Below are positions 1-10,388 of a stretch of DNA of 64,000 nucleotides, piece after piece. Position numbers and translations under genes: made by a program. The DNA is from Agrocybe praecox (lineage: Eukaryota; Basidiomycota; Agaricomycetes; Agaricales; Agrocybaceae), in the NCBI GenBank assembly GCA_964017145.1, contig OZ024846.1, positions 1,054,001-1,118,000 on the forward strand. Direction: 5' to 3'. The notes under the pieces were generated by a model that saw only the letters and a program-made list of their open reading frames with translations, was not told the origin of the DNA and did no database searches. How positions within the stretch are numbered: the first letter of the stretch is position 1; every line of letters starts with the position of its first letter.

Positions 1-858
1 TTCTTATAGATTCTCAAAATATATCCTTTAGAGGAATCTACTGGTTCTTTGGAGCTCATAGATGGAAAAGGAATGTGTCCCGGAGGTATGCCAATTTTTG
101 AAGCCAATATTTCCAACATTAATTATACCACTTAGAAAATATGGATGGTTCTCATGACTATCACAAATTCCTTGATGAGTACGACGCAGGTTCCCTTGAG
201 GAAAAGTAAGATTTTATTATTATCTAACTTACCGAGACTAATACCAGTGGTACAGACTCCGCAAAAAGAGGTCCATTTTAGAAAGTCCGAATTACAAGTC
301 ATTCGGGAAACCCCCATCTCTATTCAATCCGGATTCATTCAACGTCGAAGAAGCGAAAGAGCGCCTCGCGGATGCGTTAAGCACATCAAGCTCTGTGCGT
401 TCTGGTGCGAAGAAATTCACTATGCCGATAGTACCTGGTGCATCAGCTGTTATGGATGGAATGGACAATCCATTCTTGAAGAAGAAACAGCAGATCACAA
501 AACAGTCCGATCCGGAGGGTTTAGGGGAATGGCGCGAGATTACATCGAGCTCGAGGGACAGTAGGAAAGAAGCGGTGTGTGGTTGTTGTGGAAAACCTGC
601 GTCGCGTGAGGTGCAACTCAGGGTTTGCGGTGGATGTCGCCAAGTACTGTAAGAACGCGTTCTTTGGCAAACTTTTTTGTTTTAACAAGCTTGACTTACC
701 TTTCCTCTTTCATAGATATTGTTCTACTCAACATCAAAAGGCACGTTTGTGGTTGGTTCTTGGCATGGGATATTTGACTCAACTTTTACCTTTCGTTGTA
801 GGAGCACTGGCAAAAGTTGCACAAAAAACAGTGCAGCAAACAATATCTAAAATCATAA
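1..858 (+). CDS. pRiA4b ORF-3-like / MYND zinc-finger protein, 3' part (copy P1, 5' end outside window)
   Basis: The window opens inside an intron (acceptor AG at 8-9). Exons read about 10-85, 136-205, 256-648, 716 to about 770, and a last exon from about 802 to the TAA at 856-858. The first exons match the end of the pRiA4b ORF-3 (IS1096 TnpR-like) fold: LELIDGKGMCPG, then MDGSHDYHKFLDEYDAG. The long middle exon ends in a MYND finger (CGCCGKP...CGGC, then YCSTQHQ after an intron). The last exon supplies HWQKLHKKQC, which completes the Cys/His set. MYND fingers bind peptide ligands; the role of pRiA4b folds in fungi is unknown. This is the only one of six copies whose 3' half is open throughout. 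The exact donor before the last exon is uncertain. Homology to the duplicated block ends near 922, just before the next gene. Confidence 0.65.
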
Positions 859-1025
859 ATACGGTAATCTCATTCGCAAATATCACAAATGTATCAGTGT
901 TATTTTTGTCAATACAAAGCAACGTACTGTAATGAGTTCGTTCGCACGGCGTAAGCTGGATGATGTATGTGGCGATGAAATATTCTCTGGCCGTTTTATA
1001 CGTGCTCTCGCCGAGGAAGTGAACC

Positions 1026-2518
1026 ATGATTTCATTTCGACTATTCACGTCGATTGTTATCGTCTTGGCAAGTGTTCATTCATTTAAATATCTTGTGCGT
1101 TGAAGTTCAACAAAAATTTCCAGGGCATAATTTGGCAACGAAGCGGAGACCTCATAAAAAATTCCATACTTATACGCTCGACGTTTCCTCACGGCTACAT
1201 AGCGGGTGGGAAATACGCGGCAGACTGCACGACAGTCAGCAGTACCAAATCAGATGCATCGGAAGAGAGCCTAAGTTCTTGCGAAGACGAGACGTTCTGG
1301 GAGCTTCATGATTCACAGGGCAACGTAGTCGAGCGACCAGTCATTCTGAGTTGCGACCCAGGTCGAAGAGCGTGGAATACGGTAATGGGGCCGTTGCTTA
1401 ATCCTGATCCATTGGGAGGACTGTGGCTCTATGTACCGGAACCAAAAGTCGTCGAGCAAAAGAAAACTAACCCAGAATCCAGAATCCTTGACACAAAGTT
1501 TGCAACTAGCAAAGCATATCGGATTGCATTGAAAAATTATCCTCAGAATCACGATTTTCATCCTCTTGGTATTGAAGTCTGGCCATCACACGGAGGAAAT
1601 TCTTCAAACCTCTACGTCGTGAACCATGCTCGTGCAAGAACGGTAGTCGAACATTTCGTCATCAATCCCTCCAACCCTACAGAGGCACAGCACATACGGA
1701 CCATCCAATCTGGTTATCTGTACTCTGCCAACGGCCTTGCGTTGACTTCCCCTGACGCATTTTATGCATCGAATGACCACTTGATCACGCGGAGGATGCC
1801 GATTATTGGACCCTTCCTTTCAGTAATAGAGTCGGTTTTGGGATTGCCTGTCGGCTTCGTCTCGCACATCACGCTTAACGAACACACATTATCGGAAAGC
1901 AATGCCATTGCTAAGGCCACTTTTGCCAAACTCTTCATTCCTTTCCCAAATGGGGTCGCTATATCGTCCTCTGGAACTGAGGTGGCGATTGCATCGAGCT
2001 CGGTCGGCAAGGTTTTGATTTACGAACGGGACCCGGAGACAAATGAGCTCAAGTACGAGAAAGACGTGGTCACTGTCCCATTCGCACCGGACAATCTTCA
2101 CTTCAGCCCGTCCTCAAACTCGGCTTTAGGAGAGGAAATCATCGTTGCTGGTCATCCGAATTTCCCGGATATGACCAGTGTAGCTGGAAATGTGACCGGT
2201 GCAACCAGTGCATCATGGCTTGTAGCCATTGTCCCGAAAGCCAAAGAAAACAGGCGACGCAGTAGGAGGTTTGATCCAGATGCTCCTGTATCGACGAATA
2301 GCAAGATTACAATGGATGGCGAAAACTATACATTACACACCTTGTTCCAAAGCAACGGACAAGAAGCAAGAGGAGGATTTCCTGGCTCGACGACGGGCCT
2401 GGTGGATCCTGAAACCAGGGCTCTTTATGTAACGGGCATGTTCGCAAAAGGTGGAATGATTGCGTGTAAACCAGGGTTAGGGAATGCAAAGAAATCTGTA
2501 CGAGGGAAGACACAGTAA
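1026..2518 (+). CDS. Paraoxonase/arylesterase-like six-bladed propeller protein
   Basis: One open frame runs from about 1100 to the TAA at 2516-2518. It carries a pattern typical of fungal serum paraoxonase/arylesterase-like proteins: a Cys-bearing N-terminal part (YAADCTTV, then SSCEDETFWELHD), HPLGIEVWPSHGG, YVVNHARA, a substrate-side segment SANGLALTSPDAFYASNDH, and later IVAGHPNFPD. Family members are Ca2+-dependent hydrolases of esters and lactones, often membrane-anchored or secreted. The open frame has no ATG at its start. The ATG at 1026 opens a hydrophobic segment (MISFRLFTSIVIVLASVHS) that fits the expected signal anchor. It joins the main frame in phase only if 1095-1123 is removed; that is a 29-nt intron, unusually short, so a frameshift or another first exon is possible. 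The gene is single-copy and lies just outside the duplicated block. The family call is good; the N-terminus is unsettled. Confidence 0.68.
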
Positions 2519-3040
2519 TTATACTCAAGGTTGGAAATGCCATGTAATTAGTCGACATGCCTACTTTGTGGCATTCCTGTCGGAAATCATTCCAAGGAAG
2601 TAAACAATGGTATATTTGAAATATAAAAATATAAAAGGACAGATAGAGACGACAGATAATATTATGTTGGGCCAATCTCTGCGCCCGGACGTGTGCATGA
2701 TATCACGAAAACCCACAACGCGTGTGGACAATGATGTCGAGATCCGCGGAGGAAAATAAGAAAGCTAGAGTATCGCTACACGTAGACCTGTCTGTCGTAA
2801 TTAAACGCAAATATGTATACAGGGTTATTACCAAGGCTTTATCAGAATAACAATAAACGGGAGCAATGAATACAAGGGACGGAGAAAGCAGACAAGATAA
2901 AAACAAACCCATCACCAAAAATGAAGATAAACAAGTGACCAGGTCCTATCCATGTGCTAAAAGAAGCTTGGTAGATAACTAACGTACAACTCGATCAGTA
3001 ATAGAGTAGAATTTGGCGAGGGGGAGAACCAAGGACTTAC
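2519..3040. other. Gene-free stretch
   Basis: This is the spacer between the paraoxonase-like gene and a decayed minus-strand gene. The sequence is AT-rich and I see no gene, RNA or repeat in it. The 3' ends of both neighbours probably fall here. Confidence 0.4.
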
Positions 3041-3477
3041 ACGGCACCCATTCCCACTGCGAAAGCTGCAATACCTCAGGCAAACGACTTCGCCCTTGGT
3101 TCAAGGTGGAAGCGTCCTACACGCCTATTTGTGGCAATGTCCCGATCCTCCACCTCAGGTTCTTTGAACTCGAATTTCAATGGACTTCCCTGTCCCTCTT
3201 TTTAAAAGAGAGTTCCTCGGCGCCATCCATGCTCGCTTCTTCAGTGGCTGCTGCAAGTCTTCCCGCATCGCGTCTGTGTTTGAGGTCTTCTATCAACTTC
3301 TGTTACTCCTTGATGTCCTGGTCCCGAAGCTCCGAGCCAGCAATACCATCTTCGATCAACTGGCTTTCTTCGTCAACAGCTGTGAGATCAGAGCCGCCCG
3401 GCGTCAATGAAGCTCGTGTTTCTTTCCTTGTCGAACGAGGCACTTTCGGGGTGCGGGTTACAGAGGTGAGCGGTACA
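3041..3477 (-). pseudogene. Decayed small gene with a conserved RRVGRF / membrane-segment C-terminus
   Basis: Read on the minus strand, this gives a coherent protein broken in several places. An N-terminal basic part (TRTPKVPRSTRKETRASLTP) leads into an acidic helix (DLTAVDEESQLIEDGIAGSE), a charged coiled-coil part (KLIEDLKHRRDAGRLAAATEE), then FKEPEVEDRDIATNRRVGRF and a hydrophobic GIAAFAVGMGAV followed by a splice donor (GT at 3040-3039). Breaks seen are a TAA at 3305-3303, a frameshift near 3178, and a TGA at 3078-3076 where a Trp codon would fit (SFA-W-GIAAFA). The start also appears lost: ATT stands where a Met would be expected. I remember similar small proteins in basidiomycetes but cannot name the family. 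It sits between the paraoxonase-like gene and NACHT copy A. Confidence 0.55.
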
Positions 3478-3617
3478 ATCACTGATAATCGTGGTGCTGG
3501 ACTCTTCGTGCGCGCACCTCGACGTCTAAATATGTTAGCTGCGTGTTCTTATTTGCAGGAATTTTATTTTAATGTACCTGGGTCCGTGTGGAAAATCATC
3601 TCTGTCGCCTTGCTCTC

Positions 3618-6118
3618 TCACAGACTTCCTGGCGCACTCGCTCCAACTCGCTCCAAATAATCCTTTATCTTTTGTCGTACGAGGGCGGTGCGGATGGGAT
3701 ATCTAGTGGCCAGCTTCACGCTGAGAAGGGTTTCCTGTTGGCAGTGTTGAAAAAGTGGTTCATAAAATGCAGCTCTAGGAAGGAAGAAGATTATATAACC
3801 GAGCAGCATAAATGTTGCGCAACGTAATTTGCCAGAGTTAAATGTCCATTGTCCATTGCCAGTGGTAAGTGCGTTCAACAGTTCACCTTCATCTCCGTTG
3901 TCCCAATACCAAGTCGAAGGTGTAAGTTCAAGTTTCTTGACACAATTTGAGGCTGCCTTTGCATAGGCTGAAGGACCCATAGCGTAGCTGCCTGATTGGT
4001 CTGGGTGCCGTAGAAAGTACCGAAAATGCTGCAAATATTGAGCATTTCCATCTTCAAGCGCGAAGGATTCCAAAAGATAAAGCATATCATAACCAAGTGT
4101 TCCGGAGATGGGATATCGATCTCGTGGGCGGAACTCGACGGAGGGAATAATTGGTACAAACATGTCATTCCCCAAGTGATATGCGACGCATAAGAGCAGG
4201 ATCGCCTCGTCGTCCTTGTAATAGTCCGGCAGCTGAGACGAAAATAGTTGTTCCACATATCCTTGATGCTTTTTCTGTATTACATCCCAGCGGTCATCCA
4301 AAGGGGCCTACATGGAAATTTAAGTTTATTAACATCAAATGAAGATTTCTTTCCTTACCATACGTGCACATAATGGAAGCCAGTGCCAAAATACAAATTG
4401 TCGGAGGTCCATAGGACCATAAGAATCAACACCAATTTCCTTGTGGATATCTATTTCATCCAATAAAAGGTCGAGAATTAAAAACTTCTCAGCGATATTG
4501 ATCAGCGAAGGTGAGCTCTGGCATAGCGGAAATTCCCTTCGAATGAAGTCATCAAAAATAAAAATTCCACTGTTCTGATTATCTGGGAAAATTTAGTTTC
4601 AGATGTTCAATAATTTCTGGGAACACTCTTACCTTTGATCACATGCTGAATTATATTTGCAATATGATCTGGTCTGTATGTATCAATATCAAGAAAATGG
4701 TCTCTGGACCTCATGGGGTCGAGAAGGAAGTCATGAAGTGAAGTGTGTAGAATTTTCACAACCTTCACGTGCTTTTGAAAAAACATAGAGAAGACCTTCT
4801 TGATAGAGACAATGGCCCCTAGATCACAGACCAAAATCTCGAGCTCCCCCGGTTCCAATGACATAAATGTAGATATGTCAAAATCACTGGCGTCATGGCG
4901 CTCGCATACGCGATGCGAGTAGATACTAAGCATATACAGCACACGCTCTGTATCTGCGGCGGAGTTGAGGATCATTGTATATAGCGCATCCAGCTGCGCA
5001 AAGGGTAGATCACCTTTCGCCGGTCGTAGATTGTTCACCACATCTAGACGGTGATCGGGTCGATATCTTGTGGATTGGCAATAGCGAAATACCGTTGCAG
5101 CATAAATGAATTGCCCGGACGATTTTCTGACGATTTCTTCCAGAATTTCGTAGGATGGCCAAGAAGCAGGGATTAGAGATTTAAATGGGTGGCTGGTTTT
5201 GATTTGCTCGAAACCGTCTCTGAGAAATGTGCGAATGTCGTCGTCAGGATAAAATGTATCGTCAAGGTAAAGTCGTGAAAATAGCCCATCCATCTCGTTG
5301 GATCTGAATGCCAGATTGATCTCATGTTCAGGACGACTGGCGATGAGAAATAGAATGGGTAGGTCGAATATTCGAATTGCGTCTGCTATCATGCGCAGAA
5401 TCCTAGCCTGCAAAACCCCGTCACCACATTCGTCGAGACCCTCTATGACGATGACCTACCAGGAACCCAAAGGTGATGAAATTCCTGAATAGCAAACATT
5501 TTGAAGGGGTTTCATGACTAGGTGGGTAAACTGATCTTCCAATCCCTTCGTCAAAATCAAGGGGTCCGCCTCAATCGCGGAGAGTATCTTGTCTTGAGTG
5601 GACGGAATTTTGCAATAGATCTGATACGCAATAGTTGCTACGAACGCGCCTGCGTGGTTCCTCGTTCCATCGGATCTCCAAAAAATGAAAGTCGCGAGAA
5701 CGAGCTCGTTGAGAAGACACATTTCGATAAATGACTTTGTGATGGCTGATTTTCCCGCTCCTGCAGCGCCGGTCAGCCACATGATGCACTTGTCCCAAGT
5801 TTCCCTGTCGCAGCGTCGAGCCCAGTTCATGATTTTCTCTAGGACAGCGATACGGGTATTCGGATGGCATTTTGGGCGGTCGAACTCGGCATTCGAATCG
5901 TGCAAAGCGTTTGGCGCCGTAGCGTCCCTCAGGATGTCGAATGGCGCTGCGGATAATTAGATCTCCGTGGTAGCATGTACCTTGAGCTTGAATTTTTAAT
6001 GCTCACATTTTCGTCCGTCGCTTGTTACATTGTACTGGTTATATGTACCGTCGTAGAAATTGTGGTTGTTACCAGCTATAAAGGGAGTATTGTTGATGAG
6101 ACGTCGATTGTCGCCCAT
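3618..6118 (-). pseudogene. NACHT-type STAND P-loop NTPase, copy A (interrupted by a stop)
   Basis: Four exons on the minus strand. Exon 1 starts at ATG 6118-6116 (MGDNRRLINNTPFIAGNN...). Exon 2 carries LHDSNAEFDRPKCHPNTR, Walker A GAAGAGKSAIT, then the Walker B region. Exon 3 contains MDLRQFVFWHWLPLCARM. Exon 4 runs from APLDDRWDVIQ to the stop at 3620-3618. In this copy a TAG stands at 5458-5456, where copies B-D have CGG (Arg) just before Walker B. The Walker B Asp is also Glu here (VIVIEGLDEC instead of VIVIDGLDEC). Everything downstream is still open, so the break looks recent. STAND NTPases act as nucleotide-switched scaffolds in fungal self/non-self recognition and cell death; no WD40, ANK or TPR repeats are visible here. 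A product of about 780 aa would be cut to about 200 aa unless the stop is bypassed. Confidence 0.78.
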
Positions 6119-6330
6119 CCCTACTGCGAAGTCCAAGCAAAGTCGATATTCGAGAGAAAGCAACAAATTAGATCCCGGATGCCAGCTGATGAGGGAAAGC
6201 AAGGAAATTGACGCAGCAACCCCCATGCAAACCCTAGATATATGTTCACTGCCAAAGCCCAAAGCGTCTCAAAGCTGTTCGTTGACACAGACAAGTTTTT
6301 ATAAGGCGCTGTGCTGTATCTTTGGGTAAC
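6119..6330 (-). promoter_or_regulatory. Upstream region of NACHT copy A
   Basis: This flank is homologous to the promoters of copies B-D. It keeps one TATA-like element (ATATAT near 6237-6243, minus-strand transcription) but lacks the CCAAT box and the second TATAAATA element present in C and D. The outer part, with TTTTTATAAGG on the plus strand near 6297-6306, is shared by all four copies. The regulatory role is inferred only from motif and position. Confidence 0.35.
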
Positions 6331-6793
6331 CATGATATACGGAATCTCTGCGCTGCCATTTAATAAAGGAGGGATACAGCGCCAGACATGCATACCACAG
6401 CCATGAATAAAAGAAAATGCGTTACTAGTATGACCAATTGCTCTATCCAGATGTAAGCGGAGATTACATGTGAGAGGAATAGATCCAGGGTGACAGACCG
6501 TTATCTGAGTCTCGGTAGACGTTTAAACAATAAACTAAAATGAGAGAGCATGCATATATATCATACAAAAAACTGCTGAGGATGATAGGAAAAAGCCGGC
6601 CCCAGTTAGTTGACGAAGGAGTCGGTGTTGATAAATTTAGAACACGAAGCTCCGACAGGTGACGGCACGACATCGGCTGCGAATATGCTATATTTGGTTG
6701 TTACTAATTAGGGGGTTTGCTTTTTGGTTCACGCATTCTTCCACCGACAATCAATTCTCTCTCATTTAAGCTAGCTATGCACATATATACTAT

Positions 6794-7492
6794 TTGATTG
6801 CTCGACTGCTGTCTGGCTACCTTCCTGATACATCAAACGAAGCCCTGATATTTATTTCCGTTTATCAGTCTGCTTTTGTCCAGAGCATTGCTCTTGAGGA
6901 TGAAAACACCGTTGTAAGATTTGCAGGCCGGGAACTTATCTTGCAAATAGTTGATTCTATGACAAGTCTGCACTGGTTCGTTTATTCGATGCTCAAAATA
7001 ATACACGCGATTCTTTCTGCAATCGACTGGGAGTCTCTTTCGTCTTTGGAAAAGAAACAATACACCACTGATACTTTCCACAAACACGAGGCCAATAACT
7101 TCAAGGCATTCAAACGTCGTCATGAACGTGTCCTGACCTCGCGAAATAACCTGAAAAAAATGTTTTTCAAGGCAAGTAAATCGTATAATTATGCAGCGAA
7201 TACGATTATCGTATTCGCTGCATATATCTATCAATCTGTCATTCAGTTTCACGCAGCTATATTCTTCGACCCTTGCTGGGCACCCACGACATCCTACGAC
7301 TCTTCTACAACTTGCAGGACATCTACCTTTCCTGGCACCCTCAAGCTCGTAATGTCAGATATGTCTGACATCAACCCAGGAGTCGTTCTCGAGCAAACAC
7401 AAGTCGCGCTTCTACGGCTCGTCGGCGCAGTACTCGCAAAACCTGACCAAAATTATGTTGTAAATTTTTTAACTAGATACCTTGCCGTGTAA
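6794..7492 (+). CDS. Unrecognised hypothetical gene, probably two or more exons
   Basis: An open frame extends through 6794-7492 without an ATG at its start; the first codon is TTG, so the true 5' end is unknown. The first part looks coding and helical (AGRELILQIVDSMTSLHW, IDWESLSSLEKKQYTTDTFH, FKAFKRRHERVLTSRNNLKK). After a GTAAAT donor near 7175 there is a likely intron ending CATTCAG at about 7247, and it contains a perfect palindrome. The part after that is less protein-like (FFDPCWAPTTSYDSS...), and another frame (LLGTHDILRLFYNLQD) is equally plausible as an exon. I recognise no domain. It may be a decaying gene; it has no copy in the duplicated blocks. Confidence 0.33.
   Translation: MIARLLSGYLPDTSNEALIFISVYQSAFVQSIALEDENTVVRFAGRELILQIVDSMTSLHWFVYSMLKIIHAILSAIDWESLSSLEKKQYTTDTFHKHEANNFKAFKRRHERVLTSRNNLKKMFFKASKSYNYAANTIIVFAAYIYQSVIQFHAAIFFDPCWAPTTSYDSSTTCRTSTFPGTLKLVMSDMSDINPGVVLEQTQVALLRLVGAVLAKPDQNYVVNFLTRYLAV
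7190..7224. repeat. 35-bp perfect palindrome (17-bp arms, 1-nt centre)
   Basis: The arm TATGCAGCGAATACGAT at 7190-7206 is followed by a single T at 7207 and the exact reverse complement at 7208-7224. The DNA could extrude a cruciform and an RNA would form a long hairpin. It lies inside the probable intron of the hypothetical gene around it. Confidence 0.9.
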
Positions 7493-8940
7493 TCTAGACA
7501 GCGCGCCTCTCGTGTTACTACAAAAGACAAAATTTCTCAATGCTAACATGCTACCTCATCAAGGTGTCCATCGTGATGGACAATTACATCATCAAACTAT
7601 GGCCCGCAGATTCTGCGGAGGGTAGTAGTTGGACATAGCCCTTGCGTCGGTCATCACCTCGCCTCCACTGCCCTTGCCTCCACTCTCCCTCGCCTCGGCC
7701 CTCCACTGCCCTCGCCCGTGTCGGTTTATCTTAAAATTTCCTTGCGCTGCACGCTCTGGAAATTTCTCGTTCAGTTGGTTGGTTGAAAAAACAAAGCAGA
7801 ACGGGCGCTAGCATACTGGTGTTCAATTTATGCACACTTCCAAGATTATCCACGCGCTTAGTGATCGACAAGTATTATAATGTAAGTTGGTGTTTGCCGT
7901 TTCCATTCCATATCCTTTACTCCCTTTCCTCCTTTGCACCTTTCTCCTTTGTTACTTTAAGAAATTTGCTGACAATCTCCAGTTAAATAGGTCATCTGGT
8001 CCCACATGGGCCTTCCGAATGTCAACTACGCGCTCTCCAAAGTGACGAACCCCAATGCTCCGTCCATATGGCTGTCAAAGTGTTGTAGCTGTTAGCGAAT
8101 TTCGCTTATCTTGCTGGTAATTCTTTTCCATTTCTTGCATTTGAATTGAAATCGATACGTTTTGCACGGATAGGCTCAAAGACGGAATAAATTACAAGAA
8201 GCCTCTGAGTTTTGCTGCGGGTGGTTGGGGTTGGGCAGTGTTTTGAGCTGGGCGTTTGATTGGATTGCGTGAGCAAAGGAGGTTAAGGGGGACCACCCTC
8301 ACGCTATGGAAGTGTCCAGTCATATCATTCGCATTCACGAAGATTTAGACGACCTCCCCTCCGTCCTCGTTTAACCTCTGTGCGCTTCCCTTCCTCTTCG
8401 TCGGGATCCGGGACCCATCCTCGACAATCTCGTTACCTTCAACGTCTTTGCCATCTCTCCTTCCATCTCCCCTGTTTCCCCACGGCTCAGCGACCCTCAG
8501 GCTACTACTTGCACATCAAATACAGACGCTGATGATGATGTTGGTGTATCAACTTGGATGACGCCCTCACGTTTCTCTTCGCGCCTGCCGCTTGCTCTCG
8601 CATGCCTCTCGCCAAATCACTATCACCTAAACATAAACACAAACGCGACAATTGATATCACGAACGGCTGCGCTGTCGTCGTCGTCTCCATCCGTCGATA
8701 ATTCACCCGGAAAGAAGAAGGAATACCTATTTAATTATATTCCCCCCCCGCTTCTCCCATCTACAATATCCATAAAGCTCATCGTAATGAGCCGCTCCCG
8801 CAGGCTCGAGTCTCAGCGTCAATGAAGGTCCTCCAAGCTCACAGGAGCAAGTACCCTACCCGCACCCTATTTACATTGGCACGATGCACTCGGTTAACCC
8901 CTATCGTCCCTCGCGAGTCTCGGGGCTGCCGCATTTTTTG
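7493..8940. other. Gene-free, pyrimidine-rich stretch
   Basis: No convincing gene. Several CT-rich runs are present (about 7650-7720, 7910-7960, 8380-8480), and short frames here are Ser/Pro/Leu-rich by composition only. A short ATG frame at 8787 (MSRSRRLESQ) ends after a few codons. It borders the repeat block that starts near 8950. Confidence 0.35.
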
Positions 8941-8949
8941 GTGCAACAA

Positions 8950-10110
8950 ATGTTTTTTACTTCATCGCCCCGCTGTTGAGGCCCGCCGAGGGGAGCGTAT
9001 GAATGTTCATCGTACTGGACATACGGTTGCGGGATGGGAGGTGTTTGGGATTGGGGCGGTTCATCGGGTTCTTTGGGTCAAGGCTGGCCCGAACATTGGA
9101 GGGTATGGGTTGAGGATGGTTAGGGCGACCGGTTGCGGATATGGGTATTTGGAAATTCTCACAAGGACGAAGTTCAATTAGGCCCACCCTTCACCAGCAC
9201 CGGCCACCATCCATCCATCCATCCATCTGTATCGCAGAGGCCTTGTCAGGGCTGACTGAAACGGAGCTCTGCATTTCGCTGACCGAGATCCCAGCCCGTG
9301 ACAATGCCGCCAACGCATCCTTGACTCTGACGCGACCTCTTGAAGTACCGGACTTGAAGTTTATGTAGGAGTCTTTCTTGGTCTTCATAAACCTTTCAAG
9401 CACGATGTATGCGATCTCCTACATGAAGAACCCGACGCAATGTTTGATACGGAACGTTTCGAATGGGATTAATACCATGACATCCACCTTTTTCGGAGAC
9501 CCCAATAGTGCGGGGTATTGAACGTCAGCGCTTTGGATCCCTTCTACCAACCCCTCTTGTTGGCCTGGCACTCCACTGGTCAACTCGTCTTCGAGGTTTC
9601 GTGGCATCATTGCCCTCACATCCCGGCGACGGACACAATTTACCTTCCCTCCCTAATAGATCTACTCGTCTCGTTCTCTATTATCTGGACCGCGTTTGAA
9701 CGCTCAGCGCCAACGTTTTAGCGCAGCGCTATCTAGATCTGTTGGATCGCGCGAGGTTTAGCTGCCAGCTGTTACTGGGGCTAATATTGTACGTCCCCCC
9801 TCTTCTTCGTTTCCCGCATTCTCATCTTTATCTCCTTCATTTTTCTCTCAGGACTCGCAAGACATCGTGCATCCCCCGCTTCCTTGTGCCTAACCATCCT
9901 ATCACGACCCCTCTCTTTGGCCTCACGCTCAACGCATCTCTTTGTCATTAAATATTAAACACCCACCCAGTGATGCACACACCTTCGTCATCATGACGGC
10001 TACTAGTGATGCTTCACGCTGGCGAATAGAGGTGGATCGAAAGAACGAATCGTGAGTCACCTATAGTAACCGCATTTCATCCCGCCTGATTTTGCCTCTC
10101 GTTCCTTCAA
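8950..10110. repeat. Duplicated block R3, copy 1
   Basis: This block recurs at about 21030-22140, 40990-42060 and, shortened, 31740-31960. In each case it lies on the promoter side of a NACHT gene; here it is about 2.6 kb from copy A because unique sequence intervenes. Short stretches read the same way in several copies on either strand, for example SLDPKNPMNRP on the minus strand and VSALDPF on the plus strand. No frame survives across all copies, so it looks like relics of one or two old genes that I cannot name. Confidence 0.6.
9207..9226. repeat. (CCAT)5 microsatellite
   Basis: Five CCAT units. The same tract occurs in the other long copies of block R3, near 21268 and 41212, with different unit numbers. 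Confidence 0.85.
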
Positions 10111-10388
10111 TCGTTTTTATTTCCTTTCAGTTACCGAGAATTAAAGGTCTGCAGACATGCCATTGTCATTGCCCGAGTCTCAGTTTGCCCAAAAATGCCA
10201 AAAATAGCCATGACGTAATGTCACATGATACGACAGCTGGCATGTAACCTAGTACAAAGAAACAACAAAGAAACCAAAAAGAAATACAAAGCATGAGGAG
10301 TATTCTTACCTTTGTCTCATTTTCGACGCAACCTGACAGGTATATAAATTGACTGGTCTAGAATTACTACTTCTTCTAACACTCCCTT

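Noticed and set aside
3013..3660. 215-codon plus-strand open frame
   Set aside because: It overlaps the minus-strand pseudogene and the end of NACHT A, which read far better as protein.
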